NCBI GenBank assembly: GCA_964646615.1 | Contig: CAZYEV010000088.1 | Span: forward strand, 1-64,000 | Reading direction: 5' to 3' | DNA: 64,000 bases | Origin: M3007 sp964646615 | GTDB lineage: Bacteria; Bacteroidota; Bacteroidia; Chitinophagales; Saprospiraceae | Shown here: positions 7,138 to 15,649 of the stretch, piece by piece | Numbering within the stretch: position 1 is the first letter of the stretch | Layout of the letters: the number at the start of each line of letters is the position of its first letter | Notes under the pieces: generated by a model | Told to the model about the DNA's origin: nothing | The model's database searches: none | What the model saw: only the letters and a program-made list of their open reading frames with translations | Translations under genes and position numbers: made by a program

Positions 7138-8931
7138 ATGCGTCGCTATCGCTTACTCTTCTGCCTCCTGAGTTTTTTGTTGCTTCTCAGGTCATCGGGC
7201 CTTTGCCAGTCGGGCGGGGACTTGCCCCGATACCTGACGGAAGAAGAAAAGGTCTTGCTGAAATCCTATCGTCCGGCGCCTGGCGGAGCGGAAGGTCAGG
7301 CTTCACCACCACCGGGGCGGGTGCGCACGATGGCGGAATGGGAAGAGCTCCAGGCCCTGCTCATCACCTGGAGATCCTATTGGCCTATCCTGACAGAAAT
7401 CGTGGCTGCAGCCCAGAAAGAATGCTTAGTGCTCATCACTGCTCCGGACAGCACCGCTCTAATAAATGCCCGGAACTTTCTGGTCAATCGCGGGGTCAAC
7501 GTAGACCATAACGTTCAGTTTATGGTGGTGCCCAGCAACTCCGTCTGGGTGCGCGACTACGGGCCGAACACGGCCTATGTGGGCGAGCAGGACTCCATGT
7601 GCATCATAGACTGGATTTACAATCGCCCGCGCCCGCTCGACGACGTGCTGCCGGCAGCCATCGCACAGTATTTGCAGGTGCCTTATTACGGCGCCATTCA
7701 GGCGCCCGATGATTTGGTGCACACGGGCGGCAACTTCATGTCGGATGGCTTAGGCACCGGTTTTTCCTCCAAGTTGATCCTGCTGGAAAATCGCCCGGGT
7801 AATGGCTTTGGCGCTTCCGCGAAAACGGAAGCCGACATTGACCGCATCATGCGCGAGTACCACGGCCTGCACCGCTACATCAAAATGGACGTGCTGCCGT
7901 ACGACGGCATTCACCACATTGATATGCACATGAAACTCCTGGACGAAGAGACGCTGCTGGTGGGGCAATACCCGGAAGGCATTTCTGACGGCCCGCAAAT
8001 TGAGGCCAACTTGCAGTATGTGCTCAGCCATTTTAAAACGTATTTCGGCACGCCGTTCAAAGTTGTGCGTATTCCGATGCCGCCGCAAAACGGCCTTTAC
8101 CCCAACCAGGGCGGCCACTACCGCACCTACACGAATGCCGTATTCGTCAACCGAACGGTCATTGTGCCCTTCTACGAGGAGCGCTACGACACCATCGCCC
8201 AACGCATTTGGGAAGAGGCGCTGCCGGGCTACAACATTGTAGGGGTCAACAGCAACCAGATGATTGCTGCGCTGGGGGCCATTCACTGCATTACCAAAGA
8301 AATCGGTGCGCCTGAACCGTTGCGCATCCTGCATCAGCCGCTTACCTGTGTGGTCAATAGCCCTTCCACGGTGGGCTATGTGATCTGGGCCAGCGCCCAT
8401 CACCGCAGCGGCATTGACGCGCTCAACGTCTGCTACGCTACCGACCCCGACGGCCCATGGACGTGCGTGCCTCTGCCGCCCTATTTGCCCGACGACACCA
8501 TCTGGACGCATCGAGGGCTTATCCCGCGGCAGCCCGACGGAACGACGGTTTACTATTACTTAGAAGCCGTGGCCAAAAATGGCAAGCGCATGACGCGCCC
8601 CATGCCTGCGCCCAAAGGCTACTGGAAGTTTTGCGTTCAGGGCGAAAGCATCAGCGTTCGGCCCGAGCCTCCGACCGTGTCGTTGCTGCGCATTTACCCC
8701 AATCCGGCTTCGGCCATCACTGTGGTGCCTCTTTCCGTGGAGCGCACCACCTTCGCAACGGTAAGCGTTCAGAATGCCATAGGCCAGACGGTGCAAACCC
8801 TGTTCGAGGGCGAACTGGCCGCCGGCGAACGGAATCTCTTTCTCCACGCCGACCGGCTGCCCGCGGGCACCTATTGGGTAACGGTACGCACGCCGCATCA
8901 GGTGCTGACGCAAAAACTGCTCGTGCGCTGA
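7138..8931 (+). CDS. Secreted peptidylarginine deiminase-like protein with T9SS sorting domain
   Basis: The 597-residue protein has a signal peptide (residues 1 to about 23) and a PAD_porph/agmatine-deiminase fold. Catalytic landmarks are VWVRDYGPN near residue 138, HTGGNFMSDG near 196, HHIDMHMK near 259 and the presumed nucleophile in GAIHCITKE near 384. An Ig/fibronectin-like domain follows (about 400-505). A T9SS type A domain closes the protein (IYPNP near residue 520, ending QKLLVR). This order, deiminase then Ig-like then CTD, is that of Porphyromonas gingivalis PPAD, which converts peptidyl-arginine to citrulline. An agmatine-type small substrate remains possible. The ATG at 7138 starts the signal peptide. 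Confidence 0.85.
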   Translation: MRRYRLLFCLLSFLLLLRSSGLCQSGGDLPRYLTEEEKVLLKSYRPAPGGAEGQASPPPGRVRTMAEWEELQALLITWRSYWPILTEIVAAAQKECLVLITAPDSTALINARNFLVNRGVNVDHNVQFMVVPSNSVWVRDYGPNTAYVGEQDSMCIIDWIYNRPRPLDDVLPAAIAQYLQVPYYGAIQAPDDLVHTGGNFMSDGLGTGFSSKLILLENRPGNGFGASAKTEADIDRIMREYHGLHRYIKMDVLPYDGIHHIDMHMKLLDEETLLVGQYPEGISDGPQIEANLQYVLSHFKTYFGTPFKVVRIPMPPQNGLYPNQGGHYRTYTNAVFVNRTVIVPFYEERYDTIAQRIWEEALPGYNIVGVNSNQMIAALGAIHCITKEIGAPEPLRILHQPLTCVVNSPSTVGYVIWASAHHRSGIDALNVCYATDPDGPWTCVPLPPYLPDDTIWTHRGLIPRQPDGTTVYYYLEAVAKNGKRMTRPMPAPKGYWKFCVQGESISVRPEPPTVSLLRIYPNPASAITVVPLSVERTTFATVSVQNAIGQTVQTLFEGELAAGERNLFLHADRLPAGTYWVTVRTPHQVLTQKLLVR

Positions 8932-9083
8932 AACGCCTGTTACCTCTGGCGGCGAAGTGCGTATTAGGGAGCGCTCTGAAGGCTATGAACGCTTCAAAGC
9001 GGCAGAACCAAATAGCCCTTTCGGGCGTTTATACCGCCGTTGGCATCCGAAAACCTGAAAAAACGGCATTTCCCTCGAAACAT

Positions 9084-9116
9084 CTTGACACCGCCCGCTC
9101 GGAAGCTGTACCTTTG
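9084..9116 (+). promoter_or_regulatory. rpoD promoter
   Basis: CTTG (9084-9087), 21 bases, then TACCTTTG (9109-9116), 30 bases before the rpoD ATG. This is close to the ideal Bacteroidota promoter; TTGACA at 9085-9090 also resembles a classical -35. Confidence 0.75.
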
Positions 9117-9146
9117 CGGGCTAAAAAACAATAGACACGTCGCGCC

Positions 9147-10016
9147 ATGAGGCAGCTCAAGATTACAAAGTCCATTACGAACCGCGAAAGCCAGTCGTTA
9201 GAAAAGTACCTGCAGGAAATCGGCAAGGTGGACTTGCTGACGCCGGAGGAAGAGGTAGAACTGGCCAAGCGCATCAAACAAGGCGACCAGGCGGCTTTGG
9301 AGAAATTGACCAAAGCCAACCTGCGCTTTGTGGTGTCGGTGGCCAAGCAGTACCAAAACCAGGGCCTGAGCCTGTCCGACCTCATCAACGAGGGCAACTT
9401 AGGTCTGATAAAAGCCGCCCAGCGCTTCGACGAGACGCGCGGCTTCAAGTTCATCTCTTATGCCGTGTGGTGGATTCGCCAATCCATTCTGCAGGCGCTG
9501 GCCGAACAAAGCCGCATCGTGCGTTTGCCGCTGAACAAGGTCGGCTCGCTGAACAAGATCAACAAAGCGTTTTCGGAGCTGGAGCAGACGTACGAACGCG
9601 AACCCAGCGCAGAGGAATTGGCTGAACTGCTGGAAATCACCCCCGAAGAAGTGGAAACCACCCTGGGCGTGGCCGCTCGCCACGTTTCGATGGATGCTCC
9701 GTTCGTAGAAGGCGAGGACAACTCGCTGCTGGATGTGCTCGAAAACAAAGACATGCCCGGCACCGACCAGCACTTAGAATATATGGACTCGCTGCGCCGC
9801 GAAATTGAGCGCTCGCTGAGCACGCTGACCGACCGTCAGGCCGATGTCATCAAACTGTACTTCGGCATCGGGGTAGACCACCCCCTGTCGCTGGAAGACA
9901 TCGGCGACCGCTTCGGTCTTACGCGCGAACGGGTGCGCCAGATCAAAGACAAGGCTATCAACAAATTGCGCGCTACCAGCCGCAGCAAGCTCCTTCGCAC
10001 GTACTTAGGCGCCTGA
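9147..10016 (+). CDS. rpoD: Primary sigma factor RpoD/SigA
   Basis: This 289-residue group-1 sigma factor lacks region 1.1 and the non-conserved insertion, as is usual for Bacteroidota RpoD. Region 1.2 is SLEKYLQEIGKVDLLTPEEE. Region 2 includes LRFVVSVAKQYQNQGLSLSD, then DLINEGNLGLIKAAQRFD and FKFISYAVWWIRQSI, which bind core enzyme and melt the -7 box. Region 3 follows, and region 4.2 has the helix-turn-helix LSLEDIGDRFGLTRERVRQI. It is probably the factor that reads the TAnnTTTG promoters listed here, including its own. A hairpin terminator follows. Confidence 0.97.
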   Translation: MRQLKITKSITNRESQSLEKYLQEIGKVDLLTPEEEVELAKRIKQGDQAALEKLTKANLRFVVSVAKQYQNQGLSLSDLINEGNLGLIKAAQRFDETRGFKFISYAVWWIRQSILQALAEQSRIVRLPLNKVGSLNKINKAFSELEQTYEREPSAEELAELLEITPEEVETTLGVAARHVSMDAPFVEGEDNSLLDVLENKDMPGTDQHLEYMDSLRREIERSLSTLTDRQADVIKLYFGIGVDHPLSLEDIGDRFGLTRERVRQIKDKAINKLRATSRSKLLRTYLGA

Positions 10017-10037
10017 CGCCGGGCCATTTCCAGAGCA

Positions 10038-10075
10038 TAAAAAAAGGGCGCGCCACCGGATGGGGGCGCGCCCTT
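10038..10075 (-). terminator. Hairpin terminator between rpoD and a lipoprotein gene
   Basis: AAGGGCGCGCC (10044-10054) pairs with GGCGCGCCCTT (10065-10075). On the minus strand the stem is followed by seven T, so it terminates the lipoprotein gene. It may also stop rpoD readthrough, though without a T-run. Confidence 0.85.
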
Positions 10076-10102
10076 GTGCTTTGCGCTGCTATCGGGCAGC
10101 GC

Positions 10103-10552
10103 TTATTGTTTCGTAAATTCGATGCGAACGGCCTGCTTGCCAAAATCTATCACGGAGCCCGGAGCCGGAGCGTTCGGGTTGACCAATTTGATGGAGTTGG
10201 CGGAGTGGAGTTCTACATCCCAGTTGCCCACAATCTCATCCAGCAGGGCCGGCGGGTTTTCCATGCCGATAGCGAGTTTGGTATCGTTGGTGTGCAGGCG
10301 CCACTTGCCTTCCTTCAGGGTGCCGTCGGGCTGGCGTACGACGAGCAGGTCGCCACTTTTGAACTCGAAGGAATAGCCGTTGAAGCGCGGAGTGTCGTCG
10401 TTGTAAGTGGCGTCGGTGCTCGGCTTGATGTCCACAAACTTAGTTACCACCCATACGTCGGAGTTGTCGGGCTGCGGATTGTCTTTGCCACACTGAACGA
10501 CGAACAGCGAAGCCGCGAAAAGAAGCAGGGCGGGCAGAAGCGATTTTTGCAT
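10103..10552 (-). CDS. Small lipoprotein, lipocalin-like
   Basis: A 149-residue lipoprotein: the signal peptide ends in the lipobox FVVQC with Cys21 as the lipidation site, followed by GKDNPQPDNSD, a typical flexible linker. The mature part alternates beta strands (YSFEFKSGDLLVVRQPDG, GKWRLHTNDTKLAIG, NWDVELHSANSIKLV), resembling the small lipocalin-like lipoproteins of Bacteroidota. No enzymatic motif is present. Probably in the outer or inner membrane facing the periplasm. The coiled-coil protein gene lies 36 bases upstream on the same strand and may be in the same unit. Confidence 0.75.
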   Translation of the reverse strand: MQKSLLPALLLFAASLFVVQCGKDNPQPDNSDVWVVTKFVDIKPSTDATYNDDTPRFNGYSFEFKSGDLLVVRQPDGTLKEGKWRLHTNDTKLAIGMENPPALLDEIVGNWDVELHSANSIKLVNPNAPAPGSVIDFGKQAVRIEFTKQ

Positions 10553-10588
10553 AATGTTGACCAGAATAAAAAAGGTGAACGGATAGGT

Positions 10589-11245
10589 TTACAATATGTG
10601 CTCGAGGCGTTGAATGTCGGCGTTAATCTTGCCAATCATGGCATCGCAGGCGGCTAAATAGCCGCGGTGTACCTGTTCGATTTTGCTTTTTTCTTGCTCG
10701 ACCTCGCGCTGGAGTTGTTCCATGCGCTTTTCGGCGTCGGCTATCTCCTGCTGGAGTTGGGCTATCTGACGCTGGCGCTCTTCGTTTTGCTGCTTCAGGG
10801 TTTGCCATTCTTTTTGGCGGCCGGCGATTTCCGCGTCGGCCTTGCTTTGCACGGCGGCTTCAAAATTGGCTTTATCGCGCAGCACCACCTCGCGGTACTG
10901 AGCAGCCGTGTTGAGGAGTTTGGCTTTGTCCAGGCCCTGCACCTGCAACGAGGCGAAGGCCGCTTTCATGCGGGCCTCTTCGTCAGGAATGTGAGCTTCG
11001 AGGGCTTCCAGAGTGCGCCAGAATTCGAAATAGTCTGGCCCGGGCAAATTGGCTTTTTCGAACAGCTGCTCAAAGTGGCGCTCGTAGCGCTCGATGTCTG
11101 CCGCCGACAGGGCAGTCGGGGCCGGGCTTGTCGTAGGCGAAGCCGGTGCCTGTTGGGCAGGAGCACTCTGCGGGCTTTCGGCCTTGGCAGCCGGCTCGTC
11201 TAAGACGACGAAAAGGCTTAACGCTTTGCGAAGAAAGGAAGACAT
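10589..11245 (-). CDS. Coiled-coil hypothetical protein
   Basis: This 218-residue protein has three parts. A short N-terminus (MSSFLRKALSLFVVLDEP) is followed by an Ala/Pro/Ser/Thr-rich linker (about 20-45) and then a helical domain containing a long coiled coil (about 130-195, dense in K, Q, E and R with heptad spacing). The coiled coil includes QNEERQRQIAQLQQEIADAE. No catalytic motif is seen. Similar cytoplasmic proteins in Bacteroidota are annotated only as hypothetical or PspA-like, and I see no PspA signature. The ATG at 11245 was preferred over upstream in-frame codons, which run across the divergent intergenic region. Confidence 0.65.
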   Translation of the reverse strand: MSSFLRKALSLFVVLDEPAAKAESPQSAPAQQAPASPTTSPAPTALSAADIERYERHFEQLFEKANLPGPDYFEFWRTLEALEAHIPDEEARMKAAFASLQVQGLDKAKLLNTAAQYREVVLRDKANFEAAVQSKADAEIAGRQKEWQTLKQQNEERQRQIAQLQQEIADAEKRMEQLQREVEQEKSKIEQVHRGYLAACDAMIGKINADIQRLEHIL

Positions 11246-11364
11246 GGTGAGCGAGAGCGTTTGCTTGCAGGCGCTAAAGTAGGGCGAGTTGGTCAAAACG
11301 TCGGCTGCGTTAACTATTTGCAAACGAAACGCTTCGGCGCAAGATGTCTGCACGCGCTGCTGCG

Positions 11365-11372
11365 TACCTTTG
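11365..11372 (+). promoter_or_regulatory. -7 box TACCTTTG for the DUF1573 gene
   Basis: A perfect TAnnTTTG element 41 bases before the ATG at 11414. No clear TTTG at -33. Confidence 0.55.
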
Positions 11373-11413
11373 TGGCCCGTAACACGCTTTTTTCACAAAA
11401 AAACTGCTGCAAT

Positions 11414-11977
11414 ATGGACAAAAGCAAAAAAATTCAGCTAGGCCTTTTGGTTCTGGTGGCTGCCCTGTTAGTGGTCAACCTGGCGACGGGTGGCTTCAAC
11501 GCCTGGTTTGGCAAATCGGAGGCCGACAAAATCCGCGAGGCTGCCGAAGCCAGCACGCCTCAGGCGCCTTCGCCCTTCAGCACAGGCAACATTCCGGGCA
11601 CGAACGAAGCCGCTACACCGCCGCCGAATGTGCCTACGACGACCATCAAGTACGACCAGACGGTCTATGACTTCGGCGTAGCCGACGAGGGCACCATTGT
11701 CAAGCACGTTTACAAGTTCACCAACACAGGCAACGAGCCGCTCATCATCTCCAACGCCAAAGGCTCGTGCGGTTGCACGGTGCCCGTGTGGCCCAAGCAG
11801 CCCATACCGCCCGGTGGAAAAGGGGAAATCGCTGTCGAGTTCGACACCAAAGGCAAGCCCGGCCGCCAGACCAAGCACGTAACTGTTACGGCCAACACCA
11901 CACCGGCCGAAACGCATCTGGAAATCACGGGCGAAGTGCGCAGCAAAGAGCGCCCCGCCGCTAAAGGCGGCAAATAA
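11414..11977 (+). CDS. DUF1573 domain protein, membrane-anchored
   Basis: A 187-residue protein with an uncleaved-looking N-terminal membrane segment (residues 8-25), a Pro/Thr-rich linker (about 45-75) and a DUF1573 beta-sandwich. The domain begins YDQTVYDFGVADEGTIVKH and contains the typical FTNTGNEPLIISNAKGSCGC and PGGKGEIAVEFDTKGK stretches. DUF1573 domains are ASH/Ig-like folds, abundant in Bacteroidota envelopes; their role is unknown. The C-terminus is Lys/Gly-rich. The ATG at 11414 follows the promoter box. A strong hairpin terminator follows 23 bases after the stop codon. Confidence 0.85.
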   Translation: MDKSKKIQLGLLVLVAALLVVNLATGGFNAWFGKSEADKIREAAEASTPQAPSPFSTGNIPGTNEAATPPPNVPTTTIKYDQTVYDFGVADEGTIVKHVYKFTNTGNEPLIISNAKGSCGCTVPVWPKQPIPPGGKGEIAVEFDTKGKPGRQTKHVTVTANTTPAETHLEITGEVRSKERPAAKGGK

Positions 11978-12000
11978 GCCCGCCGCTTTCTTTTATGCAC

Positions 12001-12040
12001 AGCCCTCGCCGATGCGTGCATCGGCGAGGGCTGTTTGTTT
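12001..12040 (+). terminator. Terminator after the DUF1573 gene
   Basis: A perfect 14-bp stem: AGCCCTCGCCGATG (12001-12014) pairs with CATCGGCGAGGGCT (12019-12032) around a 4-base loop, followed by GTTTGTTT. The same hairpin lies 12 bases past the 3' end of the oppositely oriented tRNA-Arg. Confidence 0.88.
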
Positions 12041-12044
12041 GGAG

Positions 12045-12116
12045 TGGCCCCGACAGGAATCGAACCTGTATCAAAGGTTTAGGAAACCTCTATTCTATCC
12101 GTTGAACTACGGGACC
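12045..12116 (-). tRNA. tRNA-Arg (anticodon CCT)
   Basis: The minus strand folds as a 72-nt tRNA without encoded CCA. The acceptor GGTCCCG pairs with CGGGGCC, and the T-arm contains GGTTCGATTCC. The anticodon stem GAGGT/ACCTT encloses loop TTCCTAA, giving anticodon CCT, which reads AGG. A TACCTTTG box lies 18 bases upstream. Confidence 0.93.
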
Positions 12117-12133
12117 GGCGTCTTGGCGCGCGG

Positions 12134-12141
12134 CAAAGGTA
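12134..12141 (-). promoter_or_regulatory. -7 box TACCTTTG for tRNA-Arg(CCT)
   Basis: On the minus strand TACCTTTG ends 18 bases before the first tRNA base. The other tRNA-Arg in this window has nearly the same geometry. Confidence 0.65.
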
Positions 12142-12154
12142 AGGGCCTTTCCGG

Positions 12155-12664
12155 CTACGCCCAAGTGCCGCGCGGGCCTAATTCGATAACTTCGACGCCC
12201 TGGATGGCGCCCTCGTCTAAGCGGACGCGCACGAGGGTTTTCACGCGGTGCCAGCCTTCGTTGCCGCAAGCGCCCGGGTTGATGTGCAAAAAGTCGAGTG
12301 CGCGGTCGGGCATGACCTTGAGAATGTGCGAATGGCCGCAAACGAACAGCCCGCCGCGCGGAGGGTCGGCCTGCAGGATTTTGCGCACCCGAGGGGCGTA
12401 CTTGCCCGGGTAGCCGCCGATGTGGGTCATGAATACCGGTACGCCGGCGCAGGTGAAGCGCAGGTCTTCGGGCATTTCGGCCCGGATACGGGCGTCGTCA
12501 ATGTTGCCGTACACGCCGCGCAAGGGCTTGAAGGCGCGCAGCCGGTCCACGACTTCCAGGCTGCCAAAGTCGCCGGCGTGCCATACCTCGTCGCAGGCGG
12601 CGAAGTGCTCGAAGATTCGCTCGTCCAGCACGCCGTGAGTGTCCGACATCAGTCCAATAAGCAT
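12155..12664 (-). CDS. Metallophosphoesterase, YfcE/MJ0936 type
   Basis: The 169-residue protein carries the full set of calcineurin-like phosphoesterase motifs in order: MSDTHG (residue 6), HAGDFG (29), GNIDD (53), MTHIGG (79), CGHSHI (109) and NPGACG (128). These Asp, His and Asn residues hold two metal ions that hydrolyse phosphodiesters. Length and motif spacing fit the small single-domain YfcE/MJ0936 group. The physiological substrate is not known. The LuxE-like gene ends 15 bases upstream, so the two are probably co-transcribed. Confidence 0.88.
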   Translation of the reverse strand: MLIGLMSDTHGVLDERIFEHFAACDEVWHAGDFGSLEVVDRLRAFKPLRGVYGNIDDARIRAEMPEDLRFTCAGVPVFMTHIGGYPGKYAPRVRKILQADPPRGGLFVCGHSHILKVMPDRALDFLHINPGACGNEGWHRVKTLVRVRLDEGAIQGVEVIELGPRGTWA

Positions 12665-12679
12665 GGGCGGGAGAACAGT

Positions 12680-13693
12680 TTACTCGACCATCAGGTTGCA
12701 GCCGCGCCATTCAGCGGCGTCTAAGCGGCCCAGCACCTCAAACGAGCCGTCGGCATGAACGCGCCCGACGTCTTCGGTGGCGATGAAGCTGCAGGTGTCT
12801 ATGTTGGCCAAATCCAGGAAGCACAGCACGCCAGTGCGCCCGGCGGCGGCGCGGGTGAGTGGGTCATAGACCTCCACGGCTGCAGCGCGTAGCGTAGGAG
12901 CCGGTCGGAAGCGCGCCGGCTGCCCGGGCTGTGGCTGGCTGTATGCCTGCGAAAACAGCTCCGTCATGCCGTACTCTGAGTGAACGCCCTCGAGGCCGAA
13001 GGCCTGACAAAGCCGCCCGTGCAGGGCCTCGCGCGTCAGCTCCTGTCGGCGGCCCTTCATGCCGCCTGTTTCCATGACCACCACGCCCGGCAGCGGCATG
13101 GGATGCCGTTCGGCAAAGTCGAGCAGGGCAAAACTGACGCCCAGCAGCAGGGTAGGGTAGTGCTGCTCCAGACAGGCCTGCAGCCGTTGCACCAATGTTT
13201 CATTGCTGTTCAGAAAAAAGCCGCTCTCCGGGTAGGGCGACAGGCCAATGAAATAATCGGCCATAGCCACCAAGGAGGAGCCTTTGCGCTCTAAATAGGA
13301 GGGCAGCAAGGCCAGAAAGCACCACTGCGAAGGGTCGCCGTAGAAGTGGGCAAAGCCGCGCCGCGCATTTTCCAAATAAAAGAGGCGGTCGCGAACTGCG
13401 TGGCGCGAGGGTTGTTGTCCGGTAGTGCCGCTGCTGGTGAACGTTTCCTGGGGTTTCCAGCGTCCGCTGCGGATGAGGTGATGCTTGAACAGGCCAATGG
13501 GCAGAAACGGGATGTCGTCGGGCGTTGCGATGCGTGCGGGGTTGCGCCCTAAAAGCTGGAGAAAACGGGCGTACAGCGCGTTGTGGGTGGCTTGATAGCG
13601 AAAGACCTGTAAGGCAACCTCTTCCCAGCCATCAGCATCGAGTTGAGCGATCTTAGACAATAAATCGGCGCGGCGCGGTGTTCCAGACGGCAC
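12680..13693 (-). CDS. LuxE-like acyl-protein synthetase/acyltransferase
   Basis: This protein belongs to the LuxE group within the ANL adenylating superfamily. It has the adenylate-binding loop TFTSSGTTGQQPSRH, then VVMETGGMKGRR and the later SEYGMTELFSQAY motif, where a Tyr-Gly-Met-Thr-Glu signature holds ATP. In lux operons LuxE activates fatty acids, but no lux genes are nearby. Related stand-alone enzymes occur in Bacteroidota beside polysaccharide or aryl-lipid genes. The start is uncertain. The longest frame (ATG at 13759) overlaps the divergent gene, so a GTG at 13693 is given; a TTG at 13660 is equally possible. Confidence 0.8.
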   Translation of the reverse strand: MPSGTPRRADLLSKIAQLDADGWEEVALQVFRYQATHNALYARFLQLLGRNPARIATPDDIPFLPIGLFKHHLIRSGRWKPQETFTSSGTTGQQPSRHAVRDRLFYLENARRGFAHFYGDPSQWCFLALLPSYLERKGSSLVAMADYFIGLSPYPESGFFLNSNETLVQRLQACLEQHYPTLLLGVSFALLDFAERHPMPLPGVVVMETGGMKGRRQELTREALHGRLCQAFGLEGVHSEYGMTELFSQAYSQPQPGQPARFRPAPTLRAAAVEVYDPLTRAAAGRTGVLCFLDLANIDTCSFIATEDVGRVHADGSFEVLGRLDAAEWRGCNLMVE

Positions 13694-13727
13694 GTGAATG
13701 CGTTTTTTTGTGGCAAAATAAGCGATT

Positions 13728-14231
13728 ATGAAAAGAACGATTGGTGCGTTGGTACTCACAGTGTTTTTGGGCTGGACGGCCTGGCAATGCGTGGAGCCAC
13801 CGGATTACCCCATCGAACCCGTGATTGAGTTCATCAGTTTCTCCAAAAACACCCTTCGCCAAACACCTTTAGGGGCCGATAGCGTCATTATCACCATCGG
13901 CTTTACCGACGGCGACGGCGACTTGGGCTTCCAGAACACGGAACCGAGCATTTTCATTATTGACGGGCGCGACTCGTTTTCCAAGCCCTCCTACCGCATC
14001 CCTTACATTGACCAGCAGGGAGCGGGTAACGGCATTTCAGGAGAAATCTCCATCCTGCTGCCCACGACGTGCTGCATTTACACCGACCCGCTGACGGGCT
14101 TCAAACTTTCGTGCGAAAACGTGCCCGTGCAATTCGACAGCGTGTTCTACTACATCCAGATTCGAGACCGGGCCGGACATTACAGCAATCAGATTGCCAC
14201 ACCCAAATTGCGGCTGATTTGCCGGCAGTAG
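13728..14231 (+). CDS. Lipoprotein, hypothetical
   Basis: A 167-residue lipoprotein whose signal peptide ends at TAWQC (Cys21). The mature region contains ITIGFTDGDGDLGF, a short acidic motif that recurs in many Bacteroidota lipoproteins and may bind Ca2+. Beta-rich sequence follows, with a Cys pair (TTCCIYTD) and a closing cysteine. No enzyme motif is visible. The start is divergent from the LuxE-like gene with only 34 bases between the assigned starts, so the regulatory regions must overlap. Function unknown. Confidence 0.72.
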   Translation: MKRTIGALVLTVFLGWTAWQCVEPPDYPIEPVIEFISFSKNTLRQTPLGADSVIITIGFTDGDGDLGFQNTEPSIFIIDGRDSFSKPSYRIPYIDQQGAGNGISGEISILLPTTCCIYTDPLTGFKLSCENVPVQFDSVFYYIQIRDRAGHYSNQIATPKLRLICRQ

Positions 14232-14374
14232 CGGTTATCTCCAAGACACGCAGGCTATCGCGAGCGCGTCAGGCGTCTGGCCTCTTTGGGAGCGGGGCAT
14301 TTGCCGTGTGAGGGCCTCGCTGGGCGGCAGATGCTGAACGAAGTGGAGCGCGGGCTGTTTCAGGCACAAGAGCA

Positions 14375-15412
14375 ATGTTGCGATTTCTTTTTCTGTTGAT
14401 GGTTTCACTGACGTTTCGAGGTTTGTATTCGGTGGCGCAGGGCGTTCCGTATCCCGGGCAGCCGGCGGCCGGGCCGGGCGGAGCGGAGTATCGGCACCGC
14501 AGTGTGGCGTTTTACGATGCGGCGGCGCGGGCCGATGGCTTCTGGCTCTTTGAGCCGGCGGACCCGAAACCCGACTCAGCGCCGGTGGTGGTGTTCTTGC
14601 ACGGCTATGGCGCGTACAACCCGATGGCGTACGGCAAGTGGGTCAAACACCTGGTGGGGCACGGCAACATCGTCATTTACCCGCGCTACCAGAAGAACCT
14701 CATAACGCCGGGGCCAGAGCATTTTCCGGCCCATGCGGCTAAAGGCATTCGGGATGCACTGGCGCTGTTGCAAACGGGCGACCACGTGCGGCCCATTCTG
14801 GAAGGGGTGGGCTATTTCGGCCATTCGTACGGAGGCGTCATTGCGGCCAACCTGGGCGTCCATTGGGCGCAGCACCGCATCCCGAAGCCGGCAGCGATGT
14901 TGCTCGCTCAGGCAGGTACGGGGCCACTCAAGGGCGCCCGGCTGGAGGACTATTCAGGCCTACCCGCCGACCTGAACCTGCTGGTTATCGTGGGCGAAGA
15001 CGACTACGTCGTGGGCTACGAATTCGGAAAATTAGTGTTTGAAACCGCCGTCCGTACGCCCAACCGAAACTTTGTCATGCACCGGCGCGACACCGACGGC
15101 CAGCGCTGGGTACAGGCCTCACACGCCGAACCCTACGGCTATGACTTAGACTTCGACAACGGCGTGCGCAACTATACCGCGCTGCGCGTGCTCCAGGTGG
15201 GCCGCTTAGATGAAGTGGATTTCAACTGCTACTGGAAACTGGGCGATGCCCTGCTGGAATACAGCCGCACAGGCCGCTACGGCGATGTGGCCTTCGGCAA
15301 TACGCCCGCCCAGCGCAGCATGGGGCACTGGGCCAACGGGCAGCCCATACGCCCGCTCGATATCTTCCTCCCTAAGGTAACGAAAACCGCTCCAGCTGTA
15401 ACGCGCCCTTAA
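14375..15412 (+). CDS. Secreted alpha/beta hydrolase
   Basis: The 345-residue protein has an N-terminal signal peptide (cleavage likely near residue 22, after SVAQ). The alpha/beta hydrolase core has VVVFLHGYG (oxyanion segment), the nucleophile elbow GYFGHSYGG near residue 150 (Ser), LLVIVGEDDYVV with the likely acid Asp, and a His late in the core. It resembles chlorophyllase/PET-hydrolase-like or dienelactone-hydrolase-type esterases. There is no T9SS domain. The substrate is not predictable from sequence. Its upstream gap of 143 bases shows no promoter box. Confidence 0.75.
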   Translation: MLRFLFLLMVSLTFRGLYSVAQGVPYPGQPAAGPGGAEYRHRSVAFYDAAARADGFWLFEPADPKPDSAPVVVFLHGYGAYNPMAYGKWVKHLVGHGNIVIYPRYQKNLITPGPEHFPAHAAKGIRDALALLQTGDHVRPILEGVGYFGHSYGGVIAANLGVHWAQHRIPKPAAMLLAQAGTGPLKGARLEDYSGLPADLNLLVIVGEDDYVVGYEFGKLVFETAVRTPNRNFVMHRRDTDGQRWVQASHAEPYGYDLDFDNGVRNYTALRVLQVGRLDEVDFNCYWKLGDALLEYSRTGRYGDVAFGNTPAQRSMGHWANGQPIRPLDIFLPKVTKTAPAVTRP

Positions 15413-15649
15413 AACGCCAGCAGGGCAAACGCAGGTAAGCACTGACCCTACTCAAGACTGCCGGGCGGCAAAAAATGAAAAAAAACGCAGCGTGTCCTTG
15501 AAGTGTTCTTAGAACATTTCCCTGTGCCCTGATGCTCCAGTGAGGCTTCGTCTTGTTGGAAGGTATTCCCGGAGTTTTATCCTGGGCGGAGGCGACACCT
15601 CCCGCGGGGGCGGAAGATGTTGCCTCGCTTCGAGAGATGTCGCTTCGGC

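Noticed and set aside
14232..14401. In-frame open stretch of about 56 codons after the TAG of the lipoprotein gene, considered as stop-codon readthrough
   Set aside because: The peptide has no beta or lipoprotein character and no match I can recognise. High GC makes stop-free stretches common. A readthrough signal is not visible.
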